Origin: an uncultured Lautropia sp.
GTDB lineage: Bacteria > Pseudomonadota > Gammaproteobacteria > Burkholderiales > Burkholderiaceae_E
Reading direction: 5' to 3'
DNA length: 21,209 nt
NCBI GenBank assembly: GCA_938046755.1
Contig: CALIXC010000264.1
Coordinates: 1-21,209, forward strand
This document shows, piece by piece, positions 1 through 6,258 of the stretch. The notes beneath the pieces were generated by a model, which was given only the letters and a program-made list of their open reading frames with translations, did no database searches and was not told the DNA's origin. Position 1 is the first letter of the stretch, and every line of letters begins with the position of its first letter. Position numbers and translations under genes: made by a program.

Positions 1-647
1 TTGGTGAGCCGGTCATGTACGGTGAAGGCGGTGGCGCCCGGCACGGTGTTCAGCTCGGTGTCAATCACGTAATCGACCTTCTTGAAGGCCTGCTCGCGCA
101 GCAAACCCTTCAGGCGGATGGTGTAGGGCGGCTTCTCGTCGACGCTCAGCACCACCTTTGAGGCCGGGATGTTGGCGGCCAGGCCATGCAGCGTCAGCAG
201 CGTGCCGTCGGTGTCCTTGCCCGGGTGGCCCACCCATTCATAACCGCAGCGGGTGACCAGCTCGTTGAAGCCCTCCAGCCAGCCCAGGCCATTGCGGCCC
301 GTCAGCTCGATGAAGGACGGGTTGACCACTTCCTTCACCGGAGAATGCCAGCCCAGCCGCACGTCACCAGCCACCGCCTGCAGCACGTTCATGCCGCGGG
401 TGGGCACAACGGTGATCTTCATGGCGCCGGTGTCGATCTCGACCAGCATGACGCCTTCCTGCCGTCCGCCATGCAGCGTCTTCGTGGTGACGGTAAAGGG
501 CTTGGCGCTCTTCACCCCCAGCGACTTGCTGGTGATGGTCTGATTGGCAGGCGCCTTGCCGGCATCCAGCAGGACGTAATCCCGGGCAAGGGCGGGGCTG
601 GCGGCCAGCATGGCACCCACACCCAGAGCGACGGCAGAGATCTTCAT
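1..647 (-). CDS. Exported DUF4432 family protein (aldose-1-epimerase-like), 3' end beyond the window
   Basis: The frame is open from ATG at 647 down to the left edge (215 codons), so the C-terminus is missing. The start is supported by AAGGAG about 10 nt upstream. Residues 1-21 form a signal peptide: K2, a hydrophobic core, and a SPALA-RD cleavage site after residue 21. The mature part carries DUF4432 hallmarks: VPTRGMNV (81-88), GWLEGFNELVTRCGYEW (122-138) and LHGLAANIPA (153-162), a pattern shared with galactose-mutarotase-like beta-sandwich proteins. Family members bind or convert sugars, but most have no firmly established substrate, so no reaction is assigned. Export would place this copy in the periplasm. 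It is transcribed away from the rest of the window and no operon partner is visible here. Confidence 0.8.
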   Translation of the reverse strand, partial: MKISAVALGVGAMLAASPALARDYVLLDAGKAPANQTITSKSLGVKSAKPFTVTTKTLHGGRQEGVMLVEIDTGAMKITVVPTRGMNVLQAVAGDVRLGWHSPVKEVVNPSFIELTGRNGLGWLEGFNELVTRCGYEWVGHPGKDTDGTLLTLHGLAANIPASKVVLSVDEKPPYTIRLKGLLREQAFKKVDYVIDTELNTVPGATAFTVHDRLT

Positions 648-754
648 AAGAGCATGACTCCTTGATCGACACAGGAACCGGCCCATACACGCCGGACCGG
701 ACAGAAACTGTTACTTTAGTTTAATTTCCATCCGTGTGCCGCGGAAATCCGACC

Positions 755-1363
755 CTACACCTCGTCTGCCTTCTCCAGCTCGAACCACTGCACGCGGCCA
801 TGGCCGGCATCGTCCAGCCAGGTGCGGAACGCCTCGACCTGAGGTTCGGGCAGCTGCAGCTGCACGCTCACATCAGCCGCGTGCGCCACGTCCAGCAGCA
901 CGCCGTCGCGGGCCACGAGTTCGCGCCGCAGCGCCCCTTCCAGCTCGTAGCCCACCCGGCAGCCCAGCACCACCTGGCGGATGATGGGTACCCGCTCGGC
1001 CTGCTGCAGCGCCGTGGCCACCGTATCAGTGTAGGCACGCACCAGCCCCCCGGCACCCAGCTTGATGCCACCGAAATAGCGCACCACGGTAGCCAGCACG
1101 CCCTCCAGCTGCTGATGGCGCAGCACGTCCAGCATGGGCCGACCAGCGGTGCCGCTGGGCTCGCCGTCATCGACCGCCGCCGACTGCCCACCCGCCAGCA
1201 GGGCCCAGCAGACGTGGACGGCCCCGGGATGCAGCGCCTTCAGGCGCGCCACCTCAGCATAGGCCTCGGCCCGCCCGCTCACTGGCATCACCCGCCCCAG
1301 GAAACGGCTCTTCTTGATCAGCAGTTCCGATTCCACCGGTCCGGCCAGCGTTGCCCAATCCAT
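755..1363 (-). CDS. yigZ: YigZ/IMPACT (UPF0029) family protein
   Basis: This 202-residue protein has the usual length for bacterial YigZ. The N-terminal IMPACT domain shows ESELLIKKSRFLGRVMPV (11-28), DDGEPSGTAGRPML (65-78) and the family signature VVRYFGGIKLGAGGLVRAY (93-111). A smaller C-terminal ferredoxin-like domain (about 130-200) follows, as in E. coli YigZ. The family is related to eukaryotic IMPACT/Yih1, which modulate Gcn2. The bacterial role is not settled; nucleic-acid or ribosome association has been proposed. The start at 1363 has GGGGGATC about 6 nt upstream. The gene is divergent from the CNP1-like lipoprotein gene and shares its AT-rich intergenic region. It appears monocistronic. 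Confidence 0.92.
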   Translation of the reverse strand: MDWATLAGPVESELLIKKSRFLGRVMPVSGRAEAYAEVARLKALHPGAVHVCWALLAGGQSAAVDDGEPSGTAGRPMLDVLRHQQLEGVLATVVRYFGGIKLGAGGLVRAYTDTVATALQQAERVPIIRQVVLGCRVGYELEGALRRELVARDGVLLDVAHAADVSVQLQLPEPQVEAFRTWLDDAGHGRVQWFELEKADEV

Positions 1364-1520
1364 CGTCCGATCCCCCGGGACTCAGCCCGACAAAATTACG
1401 TATTCACACAAATAGCAACCAACGCGCTCTTTTTGCAAAAAAACATCCATGCTTTGCCGTCATCGATCGGCCAGGACACGCTACGATTGCCGGATTCGTC
1501 ATCCTACACTGGACATACTC
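1364..1520. promoter_or_regulatory. AT-rich divergent intergenic region between yigZ and the CNP1-like gene
   Basis: Positions about 1390-1450 are clearly AT-rich in a GC-rich neighbourhood and include a perfect 12-bp palindrome, TTTTTGCAAAAA, at 1430-1441. As the only gap between two divergent genes it should hold both promoters. I could not pick convincing -35/-10 pairs, so only the region is called. Confidence 0.4.
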
Positions 1521-2111
1521 ATGCGCCTTCTGACTCCGCTTGCCCTTGCCTTGTCGATGGCCGGCCTGCTGGCCGGCTGTGCCAGCACCGGCATCGACTC
1601 CGACGACCCCCACGCACCTGTGCACGAGGGCCGCGAGCCCGCCCAGATGCCCGGCACGGCGAGCAATTCGGAGATGGACGCCGCGCCCGGCAAGTCGGAA
1701 ACCGTGCGCGGTGACGGCAAGCCCGACTGGGCCGCCGTCTACGAAACCCCGGCCGGCACCCGCTACCGCGAACAGCAGCTCATCTATGTGGACCGCCACA
1801 GCCTGCGTGAGCACAAGCTGGACAAGCTCACCTACTTCACCGCCACCACCCGCGAAGTGCGGCCGGCCTTCAGTGGCGCCCGCATCCAGGAGCTGGCTGT
1901 ACTCTGCGAAGGTGCCCCCATCGCGCCCGCCACCTCGCTGCGCGGCGAGGGCAGCGAGAACAGCGACGGCAGCTACCGCATCAAGCGCGCCAAGGAGCCC
2001 ATCAACTCGCTGTCGCAGTTCTCCACCCAGCGCATCCCCATCGACGCCAAGGTGCCCAGCACCTTCGTGGTGAGGGCCATCTGCATGCTGGGCACCGACC
2101 CGCACCGCTGA
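1521..2111 (+). CDS. CNP1-like family lipoprotein
   Basis: This encodes 196 residues from ATG 1521. The frame stays open further upstream to 1449, but starting at 1521 places a textbook lipoprotein signal at the N-terminus: R2, a hydrophobic stretch, and lipobox LLAGC with Cys20 as the lipidated residue. The mature N-terminus (about 21-65) is a low-complexity, acidic/proline linker. The C-terminal part (about 70-190) contains DWAAVYETPAGTRYREQQLIYVD, split here by description only, and a PSTFVVRAICMLG end. This resembles the CNP1 (cryptic neisserial protein 1) domain of betaproteobacteria, whose function is unknown. D+2 is Ala, so outer-membrane sorting is expected. The ribosome binding site is weak. 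A strong terminator follows the stop codon. The family call comes from remembered pattern, not a search. Confidence 0.72.
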   Translation: MRLLTPLALALSMAGLLAGCASTGIDSDDPHAPVHEGREPAQMPGTASNSEMDAAPGKSETVRGDGKPDWAAVYETPAGTRYREQQLIYVDRHSLREHKLDKLTYFTATTREVRPAFSGARIQELAVLCEGAPIAPATSLRGEGSENSDGSYRIKRAKEPINSLSQFSTQRIPIDAKVPSTFVVRAICMLGTDPHR

Positions 2112-2132
2112 TCCGGCCCGTACAGCCGGTGG

Positions 2133-2158
2133 CCCGGGCCCACGGGACCCGGGTTTTT
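2133..2158 (+). terminator. Intrinsic terminator of the CNP1-like gene
   Basis: CCCGGG (2133-2138) pairs with CCCGGG (2148-2153), with two further G-C pairs inside the loop. It is followed directly by TTTTT (2154-2158), 21 nt after the stop codon. Confidence 0.75.
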
Positions 2159-2171
2159 CTCTGATGTCCTG

Positions 2172-2236
2172 CCGGTGCGCGCACCGGGTAAGCGTGACAC
2201 AGTGCACATCTGCGACGCCGGTGCGCCGCACCGGCG
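2172..2236. promoter_or_regulatory. Pair of related palindromes upstream of the SLC13 symporter, candidate operators
   Basis: Site 1 (2172-2187) is the perfect 16-bp palindrome CCGGTGCGCGCACCGG. Site 2 (2216-2236) has 10-bp arms CGCCGGTGCG and CGCACCGGCG around a single C. Both share the half-site CCGGTGCG/CGCACCGG, and their centres lie about 46 bp apart. No T-tract follows either one, so they are not terminators. Relative to the predicted -10 (2259-2264, start near 2271), site 2 is centred near -45 and site 1 near -91, which suits activator binding. Confidence 0.45.
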
Positions 2237-2258
2237 CAGCAAAGACCCTGCCGTCCCC

Positions 2259-2264
2259 TATACT
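2259..2264 (+). promoter_or_regulatory. Candidate -10 element of the SLC13 symporter gene
   Basis: TATACT matches the sigma-70 -10 consensus at five of six positions and lies 68 bp before the start codon. The matching -35 window (about 2236-2241, GCAGCA) is poor, which fits an activator-dependent promoter with the palindrome just upstream. Confidence 0.4.
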
Positions 2265-2332
2265 ATCGACGGAATCGGAACCGAGTGCCGCCACCCAGGC
2301 CCGGTGCCAGACCCCGCACTCACGGAGACATC

Positions 2333-3733
2333 ATGCAAAACTCGGTTGCGGAAGCACCGCTGAACAACCCGTCCCTGTTCCCGCAGGGCACACACAAGTC
2401 ACTGCTCACCGTGGTCGTGGCCGCCCTCATCTCATGGGGTGTCTACACGGTGCTGCCCTACGACATCCACGCCAACAAGGGCTTGGCCATCCTGCTGTTC
2501 GTGGCCATCCTGTGGTTTACTGAAGCGCTGCACATCACCGTCACCGCCCTCATCGTGCCACTGCTGGCTGCCGTCAGCGGCGTGCCCGGCATGGGCACCA
2601 AACAGGCACTGGCTGGCTTTGCCGACCCGATCATCTACATCTTCTTCGGCGGCTTCGCGCTGGCCACCGCGCTGCACGTACAGAAACTCGACCGCAAGAT
2701 TGCCCTGTGGCTGATCTCGCTGTCGCGCGGCAGCATGCTGGTGTCGGTGCTTCTTCTGTTCGCGGTCACTGCCTTCCTGTCGATGTGGATCAGCAACACC
2801 GCCACCACGGCGATGATGCTGCCGCTGGCCATGGGCATGATGTCGCACCTCGACCGCGAGAAGGACCGTCGCACCTTCGTCTTCGTGCTGCTGGGCATCG
2901 CTTACTCATCCAGCGTGGGCGGCCTGGGCGCGCTGGTGGGCTCACCCCCCAACGCCATCGCCGCCAAGGCACTGGGCCTGGACTTCCGCGGCTGGATGAA
3001 CTATGGCCTGCCCATGATGCTGGCCCTGATGCCGCTGGTGCTCTTCTCGATGTACGTGGTGCTGCGTCCCGACTTCAGCCGCAAGGTGGATATCGGCAAC
3101 AGCGAGCCCATTCCCTGGAACCTGCCGCGTCTGCTCACGCTGCTGGTGTTCATTGTCACCGCCATTGCTTGGATCCTGGGCGCCCAGATCAAGGCCACCT
3201 TCGGCATCGACAGCCCCGACACCGTGGTGGCACTGGCCGCTGCCGTCACCGTGGTGGTGCTGGGCCTGGTCACCTGGCGTGATGTGGCCGCCAACACCGA
3301 CTGGGGCGTGCTGTTGCTGTTCGGTGGTGGCATCGCGCTCAGCAGCCTGCTCGACAAGTCCGGCGCCTCGCTGGCACTGGGTCAGGCGCTGGCCTCGCAG
3401 TTTGTCACCACGCACCCGTTCATCGTCATCCTGGCGGTGGCCGCGTTCATCATCATGCTGACCGAGTTCACCAGCAACACGGCCTCCGCCGCCCTGCTGG
3501 TGCCCGTGTTCGCCAGCATCGCCACCCAGCTCAACCTGCCCAAGGAAGCGCTGGTGATGGTGATCGGCATCGGTGCCTCCTGCGCCTTCATGCTGCCGGT
3601 GGCCACGCCGCCCAACGCCATCGTGTTCGGCACGGGTCTCATTAAGCAGCGCGAGATGATGCAGGTGGGCATGCTGCTCAACGTGCTGTGCATCATCCTG
3701 GTCACGCTGTGGGCCTACTTCTTCCTGGTCTGA
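2333..3733 (+). CDS. SLC13/DASS family sodium:anion symporter
   Basis: This 466-residue inner-membrane protein has about 11-12 hydrophobic segments. The start at 2333 follows GGAGA at a 4-7 nt spacing; the frame also runs upstream to 2285 without a better site. Family hallmarks are the two Ser-Asn-Thr motifs, SNTATTAMMLP (154-164) and TEFTSNTASAALLVP (377-391), each followed by a Pro-Pro-Asn-Ala loop: GSPPNAIA (203-210) and ATPPNAIVFGTG (424-435). In VcINDY-type transporters these repeats bind sodium and the substrate carboxylate. Likely substrates are dicarboxylates such as succinate or malate, or possibly sulfate or another anion; the sequence does not decide. It stands alone between its own promoter region and a strong terminator. 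Confidence 0.9.
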   Translation: MQNSVAEAPLNNPSLFPQGTHKSLLTVVVAALISWGVYTVLPYDIHANKGLAILLFVAILWFTEALHITVTALIVPLLAAVSGVPGMGTKQALAGFADPIIYIFFGGFALATALHVQKLDRKIALWLISLSRGSMLVSVLLLFAVTAFLSMWISNTATTAMMLPLAMGMMSHLDREKDRRTFVFVLLGIAYSSSVGGLGALVGSPPNAIAAKALGLDFRGWMNYGLPMMLALMPLVLFSMYVVLRPDFSRKVDIGNSEPIPWNLPRLLTLLVFIVTAIAWILGAQIKATFGIDSPDTVVALAAAVTVVVLGLVTWRDVAANTDWGVLLLFGGGIALSSLLDKSGASLALGQALASQFVTTHPFIVILAVAAFIIMLTEFTSNTASAALLVPVFASIATQLNLPKEALVMVIGIGASCAFMLPVATPPNAIVFGTGLIKQREMMQVGMLLNVLCIILVTLWAYFFLV

Positions 3734-3746
3734 GGTCCTAAAGGGC

Positions 3747-3768
3747 GCTCCGGCCATCAGGCCGGAGC
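3747..3768 (+). repeat. Perfect hairpin after the symporter gene
   Basis: GCTCCGGCC (3747-3755) and GGCCGGAGC (3760-3768) form a 9-bp stem with loop ATCA, 14 nt after the stop codon. No T-tract follows, so it is probably an mRNA 3'-end structure acting with the true terminator downstream. Confidence 0.5.
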
Positions 3769-3827
3769 TCGAACCAGCAGCAGCCGTACACGCTGCCGAC
3801 CACGGCAAAAACTGGCCATGAAGTCAG

Positions 3828-3865
3828 AAGGGCTGTTGCAACCGAGATTGCAACCGCCCTTTTTT
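3828..3865 (+). terminator. Strong intrinsic terminator of the SLC13 symporter gene
   Basis: AAGGGC-T-GTTGCAA (3828-3841) pairs with TTGCAAC-C-GCCCTT (3848-3861), giving an 11-13 bp stem with one T/C mismatch and loop CCGAGA. It runs into a six-T tract at 3860-3865. Because the stem begins with AA it may also work weakly for transcription arriving from the minus strand. Confidence 0.85.
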
Positions 3866-3905
3866 CATTGGAGGAAGCGGCTCGGGAGCAACCCCTCACC
3901 GTATC

Positions 3906-3988
3906 TGTCTGAACCGCTCAGATGTCCGTCGTCTGGTGGAGCAAACCCTGCTGGGCACGTCACGCCGGCCCTTGTCTGAACCACTCAG
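3906..3988. repeat. Two copies of a 16-nt direct repeat
   Basis: TGTCTGAACCGCTCAG (3906-3921) recurs as TGTCTGAACCACTCAG (3973-3988), a 15/16 match at 67-bp spacing. The second copy overlaps the stop codon of the acidic protein gene. Each copy contains a small CTGA/TCAG inverted repeat. Flanks do not match, so this is a short repeat, not a duplicated segment. Confidence 0.5.
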
Positions 3989-4434
3989 TGATGACGCGGC
4001 AGCGGCACCACGTCCACGACATCATCGTCGTTGTCTTCGTCATCGGCATCTTCATCATCATCGATACCGGCCAGCGCTGCCTCGGCCTCGTCCAGTGCCG
4101 TAAAGCTCACCGTACCCTCATCCGGGCGCGACTCAGCCAGCGCCTCCACCCGCGCCACGAACTCCTGCTGGTCGATGTCCCCATCGATGTACAGCTCGCG
4201 CAGCGACCGGTATTCCGGGTCAGCCAGCAGATCCACGCCCTGACGTTCCATCTCGGCCTCGGCCTCCAGAAAGGCCTCCAGCTCCTTCAGATAGCGGGCA
4301 TCCATGCCACCGGCAGACCGTGCTGTCCGGCTGGTTCCCTTTGCGGCGCCTGTCTTCACCCCGCTTGGCCGATCGGCTTCATGGGCCTCGTCACCAGCCG
4401 ACGCTGCGTCGTTCATGTCGCTCATCTTCCTCAT
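3985..4434 (-). CDS. Small acidic protein of unknown function, translationally coupled to ppx
   Basis: This 149-residue product matches no family I recognise. The N-terminus (1-45) is Ala/Ser/Gly-rich and probably disordered. Residues about 46-105 look like a helical bundle containing LRELYIDGDIDQQEFVARV (78-96), a pattern reminiscent of short SHOCT-like helix pairs, though that resemblance is weak. The C-terminus is an extreme acidic tail (GIDDDEDADDEDNDDD, about 124-139). The first ATG (4434) overlaps the ppx TGA as ATGA, indicating translational coupling; in-frame ATGs at 4425 and 4416 are alternatives. The coupling suggests a role near polyphosphate metabolism or metal/cation handling, but that is inference only. 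Codon choice is like its neighbours, so it appears to be a real gene. Confidence 0.75.
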   Translation of the reverse strand: MRKMSDMNDAASAGDEAHEADRPSGVKTGAAKGTSRTARSAGGMDARYLKELEAFLEAEAEMERQGVDLLADPEYRSLRELYIDGDIDQQEFVARVEALAESRPDEGTVSFTALDEAEAALAGIDDDEDADDEDNDDDVVDVVPLPRHH

Positions 4435-6059
4435 TCCCTGGGGAGTTCACCATCCAGCAGCACATAGCTCACATCATGGAAAACGCCCACGCGCCCCCAT
4501 TCCTCGATCTCCTGGCGCAGCGACTGGTCGGTGAGCGGATGCTGCTCGGCCCAGGCAGCCGGCAACGCAATCACCCAGCCAGCCTCGGGCCCGCCAGGCA
4601 GCGCACGGATGGTGATGGGCGTCTGCCGACCATCGCGCCGGCGCTGCAGGATAACGGCCAGCCTCAGACACAGGATCTGCTGCCATTGCGCCATGGTGGG
4701 CTCCAGCGCGCGCACCTTCTTGAGCCCACCGCTCTGGGCCAGCACGAACATCGACAGCTCCTGCTGCTCCATAGCCGAGAAACCCGGCAGGTCTGCGTTG
4801 GCCACGATGTAGGCCCCATGCCGATGCGCATTGTCGTGAGCAATGAAGGAACCGATCTCGCGGATGCGGGCCGCCCAGACCAGACTCTCAGGTTTGCACC
4901 CCGACAGATTGCCCTGTCCGGAGCCCGGCGCAGCGGCCCCCTGCCCCGGAAATGCCGGATCCGACCCGGCCTGCCCCGTGTTCTGGGCTGCCCCGTCCTG
5001 CCGCGAACCCTTCAGCTCGCGCAGCAGCCGACAGGCCACTTCAGCCACCTGCCGGCCATGCAGATCGTCCATCCGGTAGCGCTCCACCAGGTGGCTGATG
5101 GTGATTTCGCGCTGGTCGGAGCCCGATTCGCGGCCCAACAAGTCGTAGAGGATGCCCTCGCGCAAGGCCGAGTCGCAGTACCCCATCGCCTCGATGCCGA
5201 ACTCGTCGAACACCGACTGCATGGCCGCCAGGCCACCGGCGATGACCGGCTGCCGGTCGATACGCAGACCCGGCAGGTCGACCAGCGCATCCACGTGGCC
5301 AGCCGCCACGCACAGATCTTCCAGCAGCGAGAGCCCTTCGCGGGTGATGGCCGTATGGCCGAAATTGGCGTTAACCAGCGCCAGCAGCGCCTTGGCCGTG
5401 CCCGACGTGCCCACCGCGTACTGCCAGCCCAGTCGCTTGAAGCCGTGCACATACGCCGCCAGCTGCTCGCCACAGTGCAGCCGTGCCTTGCGCATGGCCG
5501 CCTTGGTGATCTTGCCGCTGCTGAAGAACTGCTGCGTGAGCGCCACGCAGCCGATCTGCAACGACTCGCGCCGCCGGGGCTGTTCGTCCACCCCGATGAT
5601 GCACTCGGTGGAACCGCCGCCGATGTCCACCACCAGTCGCAGCTGATGGTCAAGCGGCAGGCTGTGGGCGGCCCCCAGGTAGATGAGGCGAGCTTCCTCG
5701 CGTCCGGCCACCACCTCGATGGGGTGCCCCAGCACTGCGCTGGCCTCCTTCAGGAAGGCGCCGATGTTGTGCGCCACCCGAAAAGTGTTGGTGGCCACCG
5801 CCCGAAAAGCTTCAAGCTCCAAGCCCTCCAGCCGCTCGGCAAAGCGCCTCAGCGCCTGCAGCGCCCGCTGGCGCGCCTCTTCGGACAGCTCGAACTGCCG
5901 GTCCAGCCCGGCGCCCAGCCGGACAGCCTCCTTGATCTGGTCGAGGATGCGCAGCTGGGGACCGGCCGAGGACTGGTCGATCTCGGCCAGCAGCAGCCGG
6001 AAACTGTTGGAACCCAGGTCAACGGCAGCCAGTGGCCGTCGCGGCAGGGAATCGCTCAT
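4431..6059 (-). CDS. ppx: Exopolyphosphatase (Ppx/GppA family)
   Basis: This 542-residue cytoplasmic enzyme removes terminal phosphate from polyphosphate (and possibly hydrolyses pppGpp, as GppA does). The actin-like N-terminal fold is clear: AAVDLGSNSFRLLLAEI (11-27), AGREEARLIYLG (118-129, with the catalytic Glu region) and VVDIGGGSTECIIG (143-156). The C-terminal HD-like part shows IREIGSFIAHDNAHRHGAYI (399-418) and ADLPGFS (422-428). The start at 6059 is chosen because the actin-like domain begins at once; the frame runs on upstream to 6203 without homology. Residues about 351-388 are an unusual Gly/Ala/Gln/Pro-rich insertion between the middle and HD-like domains. Its stop overlaps the next gene's start. 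It is divergent from ppk1. Confidence 0.93.
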   Translation of the reverse strand: MSDSLPRRPLAAVDLGSNSFRLLLAEIDQSSAGPQLRILDQIKEAVRLGAGLDRQFELSEEARQRALQALRRFAERLEGLELEAFRAVATNTFRVAHNIGAFLKEASAVLGHPIEVVAGREEARLIYLGAAHSLPLDHQLRLVVDIGGGSTECIIGVDEQPRRRESLQIGCVALTQQFFSSGKITKAAMRKARLHCGEQLAAYVHGFKRLGWQYAVGTSGTAKALLALVNANFGHTAITREGLSLLEDLCVAAGHVDALVDLPGLRIDRQPVIAGGLAAMQSVFDEFGIEAMGYCDSALREGILYDLLGRESGSDQREITISHLVERYRMDDLHGRQVAEVACRLLRELKGSRQDGAAQNTGQAGSDPAFPGQGAAAPGSGQGNLSGCKPESLVWAARIREIGSFIAHDNAHRHGAYIVANADLPGFSAMEQQELSMFVLAQSGGLKKVRALEPTMAQWQQILCLRLAVILQRRRDGRQTPITIRALPGGPEAGWVIALPAAWAEQHPLTDQSLRQEIEEWGRVGVFHDVSYVLLDGELPRE

Positions 6060-6127
6060 CGAATCATCTCGGGATTGGGTCGATCGGCATTCTGCAACAA
6101 AACTGCCACACTGGACACCCAAGCCCG

Positions 6128-6142
6128 ACATCATCCTGATGT
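6128..6142. promoter_or_regulatory. Small palindrome in the ppx-ppk1 divergent region
   Basis: ACATCA-TCC-TGATGT is a perfect 6-bp inverted repeat in the 199-bp gap between the divergent ppx and ppk1 starts. It could be an operator for either gene. I see no convincing Pho box in the gap. Confidence 0.3.
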
Positions 6143-6228
6143 TTCCCTGCCCGACGCAACAGCCGGGAACGGCGACCTCCTGACCACAGCCCATGGCCAC
6201 CATCCGCCAATCCGACAGGCGGCTGGGC

Positions 6229-6234
6229 TAAACT
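6229..6234 (+). promoter_or_regulatory. Candidate -10 element of ppk1
   Basis: TAAACT lies 25 bp before the GTG start and matches four to five positions of the sigma-70 -10. No good -35 is visible at 16-18 nt. Low-confidence call. Confidence 0.25.
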
Positions 6235-6258
6235 GGCGGCAATCCCCGAGGATCCCGC

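Noticed and set aside
1404..2294. Minus-strand open frame of 296 codons opposite the CNP1-like gene
   Set aside because: It covers a plus-strand terminator and the divergent promoter region and has shadow-type composition.
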